Positions 7,715 through 15,552 of a DNA stretch of 31,253 nucleotides are shown here, piece by piece. A model generated the notes under the pieces. That model was given only the letters and a program-made list of their open reading frames with translations. It made no database searches and was not told the DNA's origin. The stretch is taken from contig CAYFEQ010000012.1 of NCBI GenBank assembly GCA_964342155.1, positions 1 to 31,253 of the forward strand. Reading direction: 5' to 3'. The position numbers were made by a program, and so were the translations under genes. Within the stretch, counting starts at the first letter, position 1; each line of letters opens with the position of its first letter. The stretch comes from GCA-2701705 sp964342155. GTDB taxonomy: Bacteria; Pseudomonadota; Gammaproteobacteria; GCA-002705445; GCA-002716945.

Positions 7715-8032
7715 ATGAATAAGTTAAAAAAAGGAGATACAGTAATAATCACAGCCGGAAAAGACAAAGGCAAAAAAGGAGAAGTAATGAAAGTTATTGA
7801 TGATGAAAATTTAGTTGTATCCAATATTAACTTGGCTAAAAAACATATAAAAGGAAACCCAAATAAGGGGCAGGACGGAGGTATTATAGAAAGGGAAATG
7901 CCTATACATATATCAAATATTATGATTTTTAATCCATTAACAAAAAAAGGGGATAGAGTTGGCTTTAAAAAACTGGATACAGGAAAAAATGTTCGTATAT
8001 TCAGATCTAATAAAGAGGTTATAGATATTTAG
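7715..8032 (+). CDS. rplX: Large ribosomal subunit protein L24
   Basis: L24 is an assembly-initiating 50S protein. The 105-residue sequence opens with the KOW motif KKGDTVIITAGKDKGKKGEV and has the NLAKKHIKGNPNKGQDGGII segment. E. coli L24 has 104 residues. It ends immediately before the rplE start codon. Confidence 0.96.
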   Translation: MNKLKKGDTVIITAGKDKGKKGEVMKVIDDENLVVSNINLAKKHIKGNPNKGQDGGIIEREMPIHISNIMIFNPLTKKGDRVGFKKLDTGKNVRIFRSNKEVIDI

Positions 8033-8569
8033 ATGAATACTTTTAATGAATATTATAGAGATAATGTTGTTCCAAGCTTAATGGACCAATTTAAATATAA
8101 ATCTCCTATGGAAGTTCCTAGGTTGAAGAAAATAACTCTTAATATGGGGTTAGGAACTGCTGTTAATGATAAAAAGATTCTTGAAACTGGTGTCGAGGAG
8201 CTAACACAAATTAGTGGGCAAAAAGCTGTATATACCTATGCAAAAAAATCAATAGCAAACTTTAAATTGAGAGAGGGTATGCCTATAGGATGCAAAGTAA
8301 CTCTGAGGAAAGAAAGAATGTATGATTTTTTTGAAAAACTTATCAAGATCTCTCTGCCTAGAGTTAGAGATTTTAGAGGATTAAGTCAAAAATCATTTGA
8401 TGGAAGAGGCAACTATACGCTTGGAATCAAGGAACATATCATTTTCCCTGAAATCGATTTTGATAGAATAGATAAAATTAAAGGACTAGATATTACCATC
8501 ACGACAACAGCTAAAAATGATCAGGAGGCATTGGAATTGTTTAAGCAATTTAACTTTCCATTTAAATAA
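8033..8569 (+). CDS. rplE: Large ribosomal subunit protein L5
   Basis: L5 binds 5S rRNA and contacts the P-site tRNA. Its 178 residues (E. coli 179) carry KKITLNMGLGTAVNDKK, the ISGQKAVYTYAKKSIANFKL loop, GMPIGCKVTLR and the end RGNYTLGIKEHIIFPEI. The start follows the rplX stop directly. A perfect AGGAGG within the 3' end (about 8523-8528) is most simply the codons for Gln-Glu-Ala and lies too far from rpsN to act as its binding site. Confidence 0.97.
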   Translation: MNTFNEYYRDNVVPSLMDQFKYKSPMEVPRLKKITLNMGLGTAVNDKKILETGVEELTQISGQKAVYTYAKKSIANFKLREGMPIGCKVTLRKERMYDFFEKLIKISLPRVRDFRGLSQKSFDGRGNYTLGIKEHIIFPEIDFDRIDKIKGLDITITTTAKNDQEALELFKQFNFPFK

Positions 8570-8570
8570 C

Positions 8571-8876
8571 ATGGCTAGATTATCTATTATAGAAAGGGAG
8601 AAAAAAAGAGAAAGGCTTATACTAAAATTTTCAAAAAAACGTAGTGATTTGAAAGCAGAATTGAAAAAAACTGATTTGACTTTTGAAGAGAAGGCTTTGC
8701 TAAGAAAAAAACTACAGAAATTACCTTTAAACTCTATACCAGTTCGCAAAAGAAACCGTTGTGGATTGACAGGTAGACCTAGGGGTGTCTATAGGAAATT
8801 TTCTTTAAGCAGAACAAAGTTACGTGAAATTGCAATGAGAGGTGAAATTCCTGGTTTAACGAAGGCAAGTTGGTGA
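8571..8876 (+). CDS. rpsN: Small ribosomal subunit protein S14, zinc-free form
   Basis: S14 is a 30S head protein. The start is ATG 8571, giving MARLSIIEREKKRERL and 101 residues, the same length as E. coli S14. A longer frame from 8517 only overlaps rplE and is not supported by the family. The C-terminal part has SIPVRKRNRCGLTGRPRGVY. Only one cysteine is present, so this is the long form without the CxxC zinc site. It follows rplE after one base. Confidence 0.96.
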   Translation: MARLSIIEREKKRERLILKFSKKRSDLKAELKKTDLTFEEKALLRKKLQKLPLNSIPVRKRNRCGLTGRPRGVYRKFSLSRTKLREIAMRGEIPGLTKASW

Positions 8877-8880
8877 CATT

Positions 8881-9273
8881 ATGAGCATGAGTGATACTTT
8901 AGCAGATTTAATTACAAGGATTAGGAACGCCCAAAGAGCTAAAAAGCAATTGGTCAAAATACCTTATTCGAAAATGAAATTATCAATTTGTAAAGTATTG
9001 GTTGATGAAGGATATACACAATCTGTTGATATTGAAGGTGAAGTCAAAAAAACCTTGAATATCACACTGAAATATCATGAAGGAAAACCAGTTATAGAAA
9101 ATATTAAGAGGATTAGCAGACCGGGATTAAGAATATTTAAACCCACAAAAGACGTACCTCTTGTGAAAAATGGACTTGGAATTTGTATTATCTCTACATC
9201 TAAAGGAATTATGAGCGACAAGCAAGCTAGGGAAGAAAATTGTGGGGGAGAAATTATATGTTATGTTTCATAG
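8881..9273 (+). CDS. rpsH: Small ribosomal subunit protein S8
   Basis: S8 is a central 30S organiser; in E. coli it represses the spc operon by binding the rplE region mRNA. The 130 residues equal the E. coli length. The start is MSMSDTLADLITRIRNAQRA, and the C-terminal rRNA-binding motif includes VPLVKNGLGICIISTSKGIM and AREENCGGEIICYV. It lies four bases after rpsN. I could not identify an S8 binding structure in the mRNA by eye. Confidence 0.97.
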   Translation: MSMSDTLADLITRIRNAQRAKKQLVKIPYSKMKLSICKVLVDEGYTQSVDIEGEVKKTLNITLKYHEGKPVIENIKRISRPGLRIFKPTKDVPLVKNGLGICIISTSKGIMSDKQAREENCGGEIICYVS

Positions 9274-9282
9274 AGGATTTAG

Positions 9283-9810
9283 ATGTCTAAGATAGCAAGA
9301 AAACCAATAATTATGCCTGAGCAAACAAAGTTTTCTATAAATGAAAACCAGATAACTATTGAGGGTCCAAAAGGAAAGCTTTCATTCCAAAAACAACCAG
9401 ATATTGTTGTTAAAGAAGAGTCAGGGAAAATACATATTGCAACATCTAATGATAGTTCTATCCCGCTATCAGGAACCACCCGAGCTTTGCTCTCAAATAT
9501 GGTCAAAGGTGTTTCTGAAGGATGGGAGAAGAAATTAAAATTAATCGGAGTTGGTTACAGAGCAAAAGCGGATGCTAAAAATCTAGAATTGACTGTTGGT
9601 TATTCTCACCCTGTGACTTATCCGATTCCAGAAGGTATTAAAATTGAAACACCATCACAAACGGAAATTGTCATAAGCGGTATGGATAAACAAAAAATTG
9701 GTCAAGTTGCATCGGAAATAAGGATGATTCGATCGCCAGAGCCATATAAAGGAAAAGGGATTAGGTATGATGATGAAAGGGTTATAAAAAAAGAGGCTAA
9801 AAAGAAATGA
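9283..9810 (+). CDS. rplF: Large ribosomal subunit protein L6
   Basis: L6 lies near the elongation-factor binding site of the 50S. It has 175 residues (E. coli 177) with the two repeated RNA-binding-like domains of the family. The N-terminal part is MSKIARKPIIMPEQTKFSI, the middle GTTRALLSNMVKGVSEGWEK, and the end carries RSPEPYKGKGIRY with a lysine-rich tail. Its stop overlaps the rplR start (ATGA). Confidence 0.97.
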   Translation: MSKIARKPIIMPEQTKFSINENQITIEGPKGKLSFQKQPDIVVKEESGKIHIATSNDSSIPLSGTTRALLSNMVKGVSEGWEKKLKLIGVGYRAKADAKNLELTVGYSHPVTYPIPEGIKIETPSQTEIVISGMDKQKIGQVASEIRMIRSPEPYKGKGIRYDDERVIKKEAKKK

Positions 9811-10172
9811 TAAGAGTGAGTAAAAATAAAAAAGACTCTCGTTTAAGAAGAGCAGTGAAATCTAGAAAAAGAATAAGTGAAACTGTTAGTCATAGGATAA
9901 GTGTTTTTAGATCTGGTAGACATATATATGCTCAATTATCAACGTCGAATGGAGAAAAAGTAATAACCATAATTTCTACAAACAAAAAAACACTTAGAAA
10001 GAAGTGTGGCTCTAACAGCATAGAAAATTCTAAAATAATAGGTAAAGAAATGGCTGAATTTATAAAAAAACAAAAAATTACAAAAGTTGCATTCGACAGG
10101 TCAGGCTATAAATATCATGGTAAAATCAAAGCCCTTGCAGATGCAATTCGTGAAAATGGAGTGAAGATTTAA
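9807..10172 (+). CDS. rplR: Large ribosomal subunit protein L18
   Basis: L18 binds 5S rRNA together with L5. The 121 residues have the basic start with RLRRAVKSRKRISE, the RISVFRSGRHIYAQL strand and the C-terminal AFDRSGYKYHGKIKALADA motif, followed by RENG. E. coli L18 has 117 residues. It overlaps rplF upstream by four bases and rpsE downstream by one base (TAATG). Confidence 0.97.
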   Translation: MIRVSKNKKDSRLRRAVKSRKRISETVSHRISVFRSGRHIYAQLSTSNGEKVITIISTNKKTLRKKCGSNSIENSKIIGKEMAEFIKKQKITKVAFDRSGYKYHGKIKALADAIRENGVKI

Positions 10173-10663
10173 TGCATCCAGAAGATATCAAAACAGATTT
10201 CATTGAAAAACTAGTTGTTGTAAACCGTGTAGCAAAAGTTGTTAAAGGTGGGAGGCAATTTGGTTTCACCGCATTAACTGTTGTTGGTGATGGCAATGGC
10301 AGAGTTGGTTACGGTTATGGTAAAGCCAAGGAAGTTCCTATAGCAATTCAAAAAGCTATGGAAAAAGCAAAAAAGAATATGATTAGCGTTGCTCTCAAAA
10401 AAGGCACTCTTCATCATCCAATAACAGCTTCACATGGATCTGCAAAAGTTTACATGCAGCCAGCAGGAGAAGGTACTGGAGTTATAGCTGGTGGCGCAAT
10501 GAGGGCAGTATTTGAAGCAACTGGAATACACAATGTACTTGCTAAAAGCATAGGTTCTACAAACCCAATCAATGTAGTCAAAGCGACTATTAAAGGATTA
10601 GAAACAATGTATTATCCGGCTTATGTAGCTATGAAACGTGGAAAGAAAACAAGTGAGTTATAA
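10172..10663 (+). CDS. rpsE: Small ribosomal subunit protein S5
   Basis: S5 helps set decoding accuracy and mRNA entry. The 163-residue protein shows KLVVVNRVAKVVKGGRQFGF, the GDGNGRVGYGYGKAKEVP double-stranded RNA-binding segment and the C-terminal LAKSIGSTNPINVVKAT. E. coli S5 has 167 residues. The start codon shares one base with the rplR stop; rpmD follows five bases later. Confidence 0.97.
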   Translation: MHPEDIKTDFIEKLVVVNRVAKVVKGGRQFGFTALTVVGDGNGRVGYGYGKAKEVPIAIQKAMEKAKKNMISVALKKGTLHHPITASHGSAKVYMQPAGEGTGVIAGGAMRAVFEATGIHNVLAKSIGSTNPINVVKATIKGLETMYYPAYVAMKRGKKTSEL

Positions 10664-10668
10664 ATATA

Positions 10669-10860
10669 ATGGTTAAAAAAGATACAAAAAAAGTAACAGT
10701 AAAACAGATTAAAAGTTTGATTGGAAAAACGAGTAAACAAAAATCTAGTATAAAAGGATTAGGTTTAAAGAGAATCAATCACAAAGTAGTGCTTGATAAT
10801 ACACCAGAAGTTCAGGGAATGATTAAAGTAGTCAAACATATGATAGAAGTGGAAAATTAA
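10669..10860 (+). CDS. rpmD: Large ribosomal subunit protein L30
   Basis: L30 is a small 50S protein that many bacteria lack. The 63 residues include VKQIKSLIGKTSKQKSSIKG, then LGLKRINHKVVLDNTPEVQG, the standard L30 turn, and a helical end MIKVVKHMIEVE. The lysine-rich leader makes it slightly longer than E. coli L30 (59). It is placed between rpsE and rplO as usual. Confidence 0.94.
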   Translation: MVKKDTKKVTVKQIKSLIGKTSKQKSSIKGLGLKRINHKVVLDNTPEVQGMIKVVKHMIEVEN

Positions 10861-10874
10861 TTCGAGAGAAAACT

Positions 10875-11285
10875 ATGCTGAATGAGCTAAAACCAAATAG
10901 TGAAAGTAAAAAAAATAGAAAGCGTGTTGGACGAGGCATGGCATCGGGCACAGGTAAAACTTGTGGAAGAGGACATAAGGGACAAAAATCACGCGCTGGA
11001 GGTAAAATACAAATTGGTTTTGAAGGTGGGCAAATGCCGTTACAAAGAAGGCTACCTAAAGTTGGATTCACATCACAAAAGAATATTCATACAGTCGAAT
11101 TAAAATATGATCGCTTAAAGGATATTAAAGAATCTGAGATAACTATAGAATTACTAAAGAAATATAAACTTGTTAAAAATAAAATAAGGAGAGTAAGAAT
11201 AATTGGACCTTGCACAATAAAAGTTAAAAAATCTTTTAAAGATATTTATTGTACAAAATCAGTTGTAGATTACGTAAAGAAATAA
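10875..11285 (+). CDS. rplO: Large ribosomal subunit protein L15
   Basis: L15 is a late-assembly 50S protein with an extended N-terminal arm. The 136 residues begin MLNELKPNSESKKNRKRVGR, followed by GMASGTGKTCGRGHKGQKSR and the GFEGGQMPLQRRLPKVGF motif, all diagnostic. It is a little shorter than E. coli L15 (144). secY starts six bases after it. Confidence 0.97.
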   Translation: MLNELKPNSESKKNRKRVGRGMASGTGKTCGRGHKGQKSRAGGKIQIGFEGGQMPLQRRLPKVGFTSQKNIHTVELKYDRLKDIKESEITIELLKKYKLVKNKIRRVRIIGPCTIKVKKSFKDIYCTKSVVDYVKK

Positions 11286-11291
11286 TTAATT

Positions 11292-12641
11292 ATGGTAAAA
11301 AAAGCTAATGATATGTCTGCTGGACTAGGTGGGCTGACAAAATCGACAGAATTACGACAAAGAATTTTTTTTGTAATTTTTGCTTTAGTTATATTCCGTC
11401 TTGGTAGTTTTATTACACTTCCTGGAATTGACCCTTCAATCATGAAAATACTTTTTGATCAACAACGAGGAAGTATTTTGGATATGTTTAATATGTTTTC
11501 TGGTGGTTCTTTAGAAAGAATGTCTATTTTTGCATTGGGAGTAATGCCTTATATTTCAGCTTCAATTATTATGCAGATGATGACTCATATATCAGCTCCT
11601 TTGATTCAACTGAGAAAAGAAGGTGAGCGCGGTCGTAAAAAAATTACTAAATACACAAGAAACTTCACAGTAATATTAGCAACTTTACAATCATTTGGTG
11701 TAGCTAGTGCGCTACAAAACCAAAACACTGCATCGACAACTTTGGTTGCAGAACCAGGAACTAGCTTTTTATTTATTGCAGTAATTACTCTCGTTACTGG
11801 AACAATGTTTCTTGTTTGGCTTGGCGAACAAATAACTGAAAGAGGTGTAGGAAATGGAATTTCAATAATAATTTTTGCAGGGATAGTTGCAGGCTTACCA
11901 TCTGCAATTGGAAATACTGTTGATTTAGCAAGAAATGGGGAACTTCAAAATTTCACTGTAATATTAATTTTTTTACTTGTGATACTTATAACAGCTTTTG
12001 TGATATTCATAGAAAGAGGTCAAAGAAAAATACCTATAAATTATGCAAGAAGAATGCAAGGAAGAAAACTTTATGCAGCTCAAAGCACTCACTTGCCTTT
12101 AAAAATAAATATGGCAGGAGTTATTCCTCCTATTTTTGCATCTGCAATTATTTTGTTTCCTGCCACTATTGCAAGTTGGGCAGGCGCTGGATCTGAAGGA
12201 GGGTTAGTACAACAAATAGCTTTAACATTATCGCCAGGACAACCGGTATATATTTTATTTTATGCTGCGGCAATAATTTTCTTTTGTTATTTTTATACAG
12301 CACTCGTTTTTAATTCAAAGGAAACAGCTGAAAATTTAAAAAATAGTGGTGCATTTATTCCAGGTATAAGACCTGGAGATCAAACTGCAAACTACATCGA
12401 TGACATTACTACAAAATTGACTACTATAGGTGCAATATATATAACATCAGTTTGTTTATTACCAGAATTTTTAATTCTATACTTCAATGTTCCGTTTTAT
12501 TTTGGAGGAACTTCATTATTAATTGTAGTAATAGTAGTGATGGATTTAATGGCACAAGTTCAATCCCATCTATTATCACATCAGTATGAAGGTATGATGA
12601 AAAAAGCAAACCTTAAAGGAATTGGAAGCGGAGTAAGATAA
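11292..12641 (+). CDS. secY: Protein translocase channel subunit SecY
   Basis: SecY forms the channel of the Sec translocon in the inner membrane with SecE and SecG, and receives SecA and ribosomes. The 449 residues (E. coli 443) show ten hydrophobic segments. Recognisable parts are LRQRIFFVIFALVIFRLG in TM1, the plug region with SGGSLERMSIFALGVMPYIS, the GNGISIIIFAGIVAG segment, cytoplasmic loop ERGQRKIPINYARRMQGRK, and IRPGDQTANYIDDI. The C-terminal tail has GMMKKANLKGIGSG. It is the only membrane protein of the spc operon and is followed by rpmJ, the gammaproteobacterial order. Confidence 0.98.
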   Translation: MVKKANDMSAGLGGLTKSTELRQRIFFVIFALVIFRLGSFITLPGIDPSIMKILFDQQRGSILDMFNMFSGGSLERMSIFALGVMPYISASIIMQMMTHISAPLIQLRKEGERGRKKITKYTRNFTVILATLQSFGVASALQNQNTASTTLVAEPGTSFLFIAVITLVTGTMFLVWLGEQITERGVGNGISIIIFAGIVAGLPSAIGNTVDLARNGELQNFTVILIFLLVILITAFVIFIERGQRKIPINYARRMQGRKLYAAQSTHLPLKINMAGVIPPIFASAIILFPATIASWAGAGSEGGLVQQIALTLSPGQPVYILFYAAAIIFFCYFYTALVFNSKETAENLKNSGAFIPGIRPGDQTANYIDDITTKLTTIGAIYITSVCLLPEFLILYFNVPFYFGGTSLLIVVIVVMDLMAQVQSHLLSHQYEGMMKKANLKGIGSGVR

Positions 12642-12643
12642 TA

Positions 12644-12757
12644 ATGAAGATAAAAGCATCTGTAAAAAAACTTTGTAGACACTGCAGAATTATACGCAGG
12701 AATCGTGTCGTTAGAGTTATATGTAAGGATCCAAGACATAAGCAAAGACAGGGTTAA
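12644..12757 (+). CDS. rpmJ: Large ribosomal subunit protein L36
   Basis: This 37-codon gene is read directly from the sequence; the protein begins MKIKASVKKLCRHCRIIRRN and ends KDPRHKQRQG. Residues C11, C14, C27 and H32 form the zinc ribbon of the zinc-binding form of L36. It starts two bases after the secY stop, the position it has in E. coli and relatives. The family is normally 37-38 residues, so it is complete. Confidence 0.96.
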   Translation: MKIKASVKKLCRHCRIIRRNRVVRVICKDPRHKQRQG

Positions 12758-12811
12758 TAGAGGTTGTATTAGTAACAAATGAAATATAAAATCACCTTTC
12801 AAGAGAAATAA

Positions 12812-13171
12812 ATGGCAAGAATAGCAGGCATAAATTTACCAAATACAAAGCACATATGGGTGGCTTTAACCTCTATCTATGGAATTGGCAAGTCTAGAGC
12901 AATAAAAATTTGTTTGGATGCGGGAGTAGATAAAGGAAAAATAGTTAAGGATCTGAATGAAAAGGATTTGGAGATATTAAGAAATTTTGTCTCAAAGTAT
13001 CAATTAGAAGGGGACCTAAGAAGAGAAGTTTCCATAAATATCAAGAGACTGATGGACATAGGCTCGTATCGAGGAATAAGGCATCGTAAAGGATTGCCAC
13101 TAAGGGGACAAAAAACTAAAAATAATAGTAGAACCAGGAAGGGGCCAAGAAAACTTTTAAAAGCCAAGTAA
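12812..13171 (+). CDS. rpsM: Small ribosomal subunit protein S13
   Basis: S13 is a 30S head protein forming intersubunit bridges and contacting the P-site tRNA. The 119 residues begin MARIAGINLPNTKHIWVALT, with YGIGKSRAIKICLDAG and the basic end RHRKGLPLRGQKTKNNSRTR and KGPRK. It opens the alpha operon block. The 54 bases after rpmJ are the second-largest spacer in the operon. In E. coli the S4-binding pseudoknot sits in the rpsM leader; a complementary AGGT and ACCT pair is present here but is too little to call one. Confidence 0.97.
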   Translation: MARIAGINLPNTKHIWVALTSIYGIGKSRAIKICLDAGVDKGKIVKDLNEKDLEILRNFVSKYQLEGDLRREVSINIKRLMDIGSYRGIRHRKGLPLRGQKTKNNSRTRKGPRKLLKAK

Positions 13172-13172
13172 T

Positions 13173-13556
13173 ATGATTACAAAAACTAAAAAAAAGAAAG
13201 AAAAGAAAATAGTTAACGAAGGAGTTGCTCACGTTTTTGCATCTTTTAATAACACAATTATTACTATCACCGATAAGCAAGGAAATACACTTTCATGGGC
13301 TACATCAGGCGGATCTGGATTTAGAGGTTCTAGAAAGAGTACGCCTTTCGCCGCACAAATAGCTGCTGAAAAAGCTGGTCAAAAAGCGGCTGAATTTGGT
13401 TTGAAAAGTCTTGAGGTTTTAATCAAAGGACCAGGACCTGGAAGAGATTCTGCGGTTAGAGCCCTTAATAGTTCCGGTTTTAAAATTACTAATATAACGG
13501 ACATTACGCCACTTCCACATAACGGATGTAGGCCTCCAAAAAAAAGAAGAGTTTAG
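13173..13556 (+). CDS. rpsK: Small ribosomal subunit protein S11
   Basis: S11 lies on the 30S platform near the E site. The 127 residues (E. coli 129) have GVAHVFASFNNTIITITDKQ, the GSGFRGSRKSTPFAAQIAAE stretch and the C-terminal ITDITPLPHNGCRPPKKRRV, which is nearly invariant. It starts one base after the rpsM stop. Confidence 0.98.
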   Translation: MITKTKKKKEKKIVNEGVAHVFASFNNTIITITDKQGNTLSWATSGGSGFRGSRKSTPFAAQIAAEKAGQKAAEFGLKSLEVLIKGPGPGRDSAVRALNSSGFKITNITDITPLPHNGCRPPKKRRV

Positions 13557-13572
13557 AGACATAGGTTTAATT

Positions 13573-14190
13573 ATGGCAAAGTATACTGGATCAAAATGTA
13601 AATTAATGAGAAGAGAAGGGACTGATCTTTATTTAAAGTCAGGCTCGAGAGCATTAGATACAAAATGTAATATGGAAAAAAAACCAGGGAATTCATTAGC
13701 TAGATCAAAAAGCTCTGATTATGCTTTACAGCTTAGAGAAAAACAAAAGGTTAAAAGAATCTATGGCGTTCTTGAGAAACAGTTCCGAAACTATTATAAA
13801 AAAGCTGCAAGCAAAAAAGGTTCCACAGGGGAAAACCTTTTAACGCTATTGGAATCAAGATTAGATAATGTGGTGTATAGGATGGGATTAGGTTCAACTA
13901 GAGCAGAGTCTAGACAGCTAGTAAACCACAAGAATATTCAAGTAAACGGAAAAATAATAAACATACCTTCTTACCAATTAGCGCCACAAGATAAGGTTAC
14001 CGTCAGAGAGAAATCAAAAAAACAATTACGTATTAAGTTTGCGATAGCTCTTGCGGAACAAAGAGGCTTTAATGACTGGCTGGAAGTTGATACCAAAAGC
14101 TACGAAGGTGTGTTTGCAAGACTGCCGGAGAGAAAAGAATTACCTCCGGAAATAAATGAATCTTTAATTGTTGAATTATACTCAAAATAG
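13573..14190 (+). CDS. rpsD: Small ribosomal subunit protein S4
   Basis: S4 starts 30S assembly, takes part in antitermination, and in E. coli represses the alpha operon. The 205 residues (E. coli 206) carry MAKYTGSKCKLMRREGTDLY, LREKQKVKRIYGVLEKQFRN, and the S4 RNA-binding domain with RLDNVVYRMGLGSTRAESRQ and LVNHKNIQVNGK. The end is INESLIVELYSK. rpoA follows seven bases later. Confidence 0.98.
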   Translation: MAKYTGSKCKLMRREGTDLYLKSGSRALDTKCNMEKKPGNSLARSKSSDYALQLREKQKVKRIYGVLEKQFRNYYKKAASKKGSTGENLLTLLESRLDNVVYRMGLGSTRAESRQLVNHKNIQVNGKIINIPSYQLAPQDKVTVREKSKKQLRIKFAIALAEQRGFNDWLEVDTKSYEGVFARLPERKELPPEINESLIVELYSK

Positions 14191-14197
14191 GTGATAT

Positions 14198-15184
14198 ATG
14201 AAAAAAAATGACTTTCTTAAACCAAAACTAGTTGACATAGAAGTAATTGGACCAACCCAAGCAAAGGTAACTATTGAGCCGCTTGAAAGAGGGTTTGGCC
14301 ATACGCTCGGTAATGCACTTCGAAGAGTTTTACTTTCGTCTTTACCAGGAAGCGCTGTCATTGAAGTTACCATAGAAAATATTTTGCATGAATATAGTAC
14401 TATTGAAGGAGTAGAGGAAGATGTTTTAGAAATATTACTAAATATTAAAAAACTAGCATTAGTTTTACATAATAAAGAAAAGACAGAGATAACTCTTAGA
14501 AAAAAAGGTAAAGGTCCAGTTTTAGCATCAGATATTTCTGAGAATCCAGATATAGAAATCAAGAATCCAGATTTTTGTTTAGCTAACATTACTAACGATA
14601 ATACTGAACTTGTTGTACATATGACAGTTGCAGAAGGTAGAGGTTATCAACAGGCTCAGAAAAGAAAATTCAATGAGCAAGATAATTTGGGTATTGGAAA
14701 AATGCAAATAGATGCATCGTTCAGCCCAGTAGTGCAAGTATCCTATAACGTTGATTCGGCTAGGGTGAAACAGAGAACTGATTTAGATAAATTGATAATA
14801 GACATAAAAACAAATGAAACAATTGAGCCTGAAGATGCTATAAGAAGAGCAGGCAAGATCTTGAGGGATCAACTAGAAGTATTTACACACCTAGAAATAA
14901 AAGAAGCAGAAGTTGAAGATTCTGATATACCACAAATTGACCCAGTTCTATTAAGGCCAGTGGATGACTTAGAATTGACAGTGAGATCAGCAAATTGTCT
15001 GAAAGCTGAAAATATTTACTATATTGGTGATCTCGTACAAAGAAGTGAAATGGAGTTATTAAAGACACCAAACCTTGGAAAGAAATCTTTAACAGAGATT
15101 AAAGATGTATTGGCAACACATAGCTTATCTCTAGGTATTAAATTAGAAGATTGGCCACCAAAAAATATTGAAAAAAGATCATGA
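14198..15184 (+). CDS. rpoA: RNA polymerase alpha subunit
   Basis: Alpha dimerises to start RNA polymerase assembly; its C-terminal domain contacts UP elements and activators. The 328 residues (E. coli 329) contain the N-terminal dimerisation motif ERGFGHTLGNALRRVLLSSL, the GYQQAQKR loop, a flexible linker with DSDIPQIDP, and a C-terminal domain with DDLELTVRSANCLKAENI, then GDLVQRSEMELLKTPNLGKK. The conserved DNA-binding arginine lies in LTVRSAN. The stop overlaps rplQ by ATGA. Confidence 0.98.
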   Translation: MKKNDFLKPKLVDIEVIGPTQAKVTIEPLERGFGHTLGNALRRVLLSSLPGSAVIEVTIENILHEYSTIEGVEEDVLEILLNIKKLALVLHNKEKTEITLRKKGKGPVLASDISENPDIEIKNPDFCLANITNDNTELVVHMTVAEGRGYQQAQKRKFNEQDNLGIGKMQIDASFSPVVQVSYNVDSARVKQRTDLDKLIIDIKTNETIEPEDAIRRAGKILRDQLEVFTHLEIKEAEVEDSDIPQIDPVLLRPVDDLELTVRSANCLKAENIYYIGDLVQRSEMELLKTPNLGKKSLTEIKDVLATHSLSLGIKLEDWPPKNIEKRS

Positions 15185-15552
15185 GACATCAAAAGTCAGG
15201 CAGAAAACTAAACCGTAATTCATCGCACAGAAATGCGTTGATGAAAAATTTGACTATTTCATTATTTCAGTTTGAAAGAATAAGTACGTCATTATCTAAA
15301 GCAAAGGAGCTAAGAAAAGTTGCAGAGCCATTAATAACACTTGCAAAGACCGACTCTCTTATAAGAAGGAGACTAGCTTATTCTAAAATAAGAAGTAAGA
15401 AAGTTGTTAAAAAATTATTTGAAGATCTTGGTCCAAGATTTAAAAATAGACCTGGTGGTTATTTAAGAATCTTACGTTTTGGTTTTAAGTTAGGTGATTC
15501 ATCACCAAAAGCTTTAGTTGAGTTGACAGAAAAGGTTAATGTCAGCTCTTAA
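15181..15552 (+). CDS. rplQ: Large ribosomal subunit protein L17
   Basis: L17 is located near the exit tunnel of the 50S. The 123 residues begin MRHQKSGRKLNRNSSHRNAL and include LRKVAEPLITLAKTDSLIRR and the end region NRPGGYLRILRFGFKLGDSS. It is the last gene of the superoperon. Its last 11 bases overlap the 3' end of the minus-strand uvrA, so no space is left for a terminator between the two genes. Confidence 0.97.
   Translation: MRHQKSGRKLNRNSSHRNALMKNLTISLFQFERISTSLSKAKELRKVAEPLITLAKTDSLIRRRLAYSKIRSKKVVKKLFEDLGPRFKNRPGGYLRILRFGFKLGDSSPKALVELTEKVNVSS

Noticed and set aside
8517..8570. Upstream extension of rpsN into rplE
   Set aside because: S14 family members start at MARLS (8571); the extra residues are rplE sequence read in another frame.
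12758..12811. S4-binding regulatory leader before rpsM
   Set aside because: Only a four-base complementary pair is visible in 54 bases; no pseudoknot like that of E. coli could be drawn with confidence.
14182..14589. 135-codon open frame on the minus strand opposite rpoA
   Set aside because: It is a shadow of a strongly conserved gene with no family features or upstream signals.
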